Origin: Nitrospinae bacterium RIFCSPLOWO2_12_FULL_45_22 | GTDB lineage: Bacteria > 2-12-FULL-45-22 | Assembly (NCBI GenBank): GCA_001803565.1 | Contig: MHDQ01000081.1 | Coordinates: forward strand, 1 to 13,857 | Direction: 5' to 3' | Length of the DNA stretch: 13,857 bases | In this document: positions 12,795 through 13,857 of the stretch, piece after piece | Layout: each line of letters starts with the position of its first letter | Position numbering within the stretch: position 1 is the stretch's first letter | Position numbers and translations under genes: made by a program | The notes under the pieces: generated by a model | Seen by the model: only the letters and a program-made list of their open reading frames with translations | The model's database searches: none | What the model was told of the DNA's origin: nothing

Positions 12795-13544
12795 TCAAAA
12801 CTCAATCCCCCAATCCAATAAATCTTTATAGGCAGAATAGTTAGTAAGGTCTATATGGAGGGGGGAAATAGAGATATTGCCTGTGTTTATAGCATGGAAA
12901 TCAGTCCCTTCTTCTCCATACCAGCCATCTTCACCTCCTCCTAACCAGTAATATTTCTGGCCCCTCGGATCAACCTTTTCAATCACTGCCCCACTATATC
13001 TTCTCTTACCCTGACGGGTAATTAATACCCCTTTCATCTCCTCTCTAGCCACATTGGGTACATTTACATTTAATATGGTATTGAGTGGTAGCCCTTTTTC
13101 TAGAATATATTGGCAGAGTTTCTGGCTGAAAGCGGCAGCTACCTGAAATTGGAAATTATTTCTCGTTACCAACGATACAGCGATGGAGGGGATGCCAAGA
13201 AGGTTCCCTTCGATAGCAGCCATCACCGTGCCAGAATAGGTTATATCATCCCCCAGGTTTCCTCCTTCGTTTATCCCTACGGCTATTAGGTTGGGTTTCT
13301 TATCCCGTAAAATGCCATTAACCCCCAGATTGATGCAGTCACTAGGGGTGCCATCCACCATGTACCAATGATCCTCGACCTCTTTTACCCGGAGGGGGCT
13401 ATACAGGGTAACTGAATGGCTGGCTGCACTCCTATTCCGATCCGGGGCAAGGACATATATTTCCCCCAGCCCTACTAAGGAATCGTATAAAGCCCTTAAT
13501 CCCGGCGAATAAATACCATCATCGTTTGAAATAAGGATAATCAT
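12795..13544 (-). CDS. surE: 5'/3'-nucleotidase SurE
   Basis: This 249-residue metal-dependent nucleotidase of the SurE family dephosphorylates nucleoside monophosphates and is linked to stress survival. Motifs: ILISNDDG (3-10) with Asp8 and Asp9, APDRNRSAASHS (33-44) with Ser39, GTPSDC (65-70), and GINEGGNLGDDITYSGTVMAA (90-110) with Asn92. Asp8, Asp9, Ser39 and Asn92 are the expected metal ligands. The length is typical. AAAGGA lies 8 bases before the ATG. It is the first gene of a surE-pcm unit unrelated in function to the reductase cluster. No strong promoter is obvious upstream; TTGGCT-17-CATGAT at about 13565-13595 on the minus strand is only a weak candidate. Confidence 0.95.
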   Translation of the reverse strand: MIILISNDDGIYSPGLRALYDSLVGLGEIYVLAPDRNRSAASHSVTLYSPLRVKEVEDHWYMVDGTPSDCINLGVNGILRDKKPNLIAVGINEGGNLGDDITYSGTVMAAIEGNLLGIPSIAVSLVTRNNFQFQVAAAFSQKLCQYILEKGLPLNTILNVNVPNVAREEMKGVLITRQGKRRYSGAVIEKVDPRGQKYYWLGGGEDGWYGEEGTDFHAINTGNISISPLHIDLTNYSAYKDLLDWGIEF

Positions 13545-13577
13545 AAGGTTTGTCCTTTCTGATCATCATGGTATCTC

Positions 13578-13646
13578 GTAACAGTACAGCCAACTAAAGT
13601 CTTGACTACCCAGAGAAATTCAGGAGTCAGAATACAGAATTCAGAT
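13578..13646. other. Intergenic stretch with a possible detached repeat end
   Basis: GTAACAGTACAGCC at 13578-13591 resembles the end of the MITE-like family (GTAACCGTTCAGCC). About 55 bases of unrelated sequence then follow, including CAGGAGTCAGAATACAGAAT, before the family resumes with CAGCCACCAAGG at 13647. The stretch may be an insertion inside copy 3, or the terminus may be a chance match. Confidence 0.3.
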
Positions 13647-13845
13647 CAGCCACCAAGGCACTAAGTCACCAAGGCATGAAGAGAGTCGAGCAAGCTCGAC
13701 CACTACAAACTTTTTTGTAGGCTGTAGTGGCAGAGCTTGCTCTGCATAAGGCATGCAGCGTATGTCATACACCGGATAAATGATCGTATCTGTTGGTGCC
13801 TTCGTGTCTTTGTGGCTGATAAAGCATAGCCTCGTGAACGGTTAC
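13647..13845 (-). mobile_element. MITE-like fold-back repeat, copy 3 (inverted orientation)
   Basis: As the reverse complement, this matches copies 1 and 2 almost throughout, including the CATACGCTGCATGCC hairpin, the GCAGAGC and GTCGAGC hairpins, the ATCATTTATCCGGTGTATGAC block and the terminus GTGAACGGTTAC at 13834-13845. Its internal hairpins agree with copy 1 rather than copy 2. No target duplication is evident. With copy 1 it brackets the window in inverted orientation. Confidence 0.8.
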
Positions 13846-13857
13846 TATTTTACTATC

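Noticed and set aside
1-13857. CRISPR array
   Set aside because: The repeats are dispersed fold-back elements kilobases apart; no regularly spaced short repeats with unique spacers occur.

Overview
The window looks like chromosomal DNA of a strictly anaerobic bacterium. It carries oxygen-sensitive, ATP-driven [4Fe-4S] enzymes of the benzoyl-CoA reductase / 2-hydroxyacyl-CoA dehydratase superfamily, strong AGGAGG-type ribosome binding sites, and many dispersed fold-back repeats between genes. The phylum cannot be told from the sequence alone; an aromatic- or amino-acid-degrading anaerobe of the Desulfobacterota, Clostridia or a related uncultured lineage would fit.

Layout, left to right. 1-388: the end of a MITE-like repeat, then a leader with a good promoter. 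389-1630 (+): a class III CoA-transferase. 1633-1770: a nested inverted repeat between convergent genes. 1779-11431 (all on the minus strand, so read right to left): TetR / N / O, TetR / N / O, N, P, Q. N and O are catalytic subunits related to BcrC/BzdN and BcrB/BzdO; P and Q are ATPase-activator subunits related to BcrD/BzdP and BcrA/BzdQ. 11453-11873: another nested fold-back repeat and a terminator. 11874-11948 (-): tRNA-Pro(CGG). 12140-13544 (-): pcm and surE, ordinary housekeeping or stress genes. 13545-13857: an inverted copy of the MITE-like repeat.

How the genes may work together (inference). The ATPase pair P/Q, each subunit with the two cysteines that hold the bridging [4Fe-4S] cluster, would inject low-potential electrons into the N/O catalytic dimers. 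The unusual point is stoichiometry: three N-type and two O-type subunits but only one P/Q pair. Two N/O pairs sit behind their own TetR regulator, in what looks like a duplicated TetR-N-O module. The third N stands alone just upstream of P and Q. This suggests one shared electron-activation engine serving several separately controlled catalytic dimers for different acyl-CoA substrates. The CoA-transferase may make the CoA thioesters. The substrate cannot be read from the sequence.

The TetR gene at 11431 has a clear promoter whose start region lies inside a TetR-type palindrome, so autoregulation is likely. A MITE-like element with an 8-bp target duplication has landed exactly on the stop codon of the second O gene, separating it from the orphan N gene.
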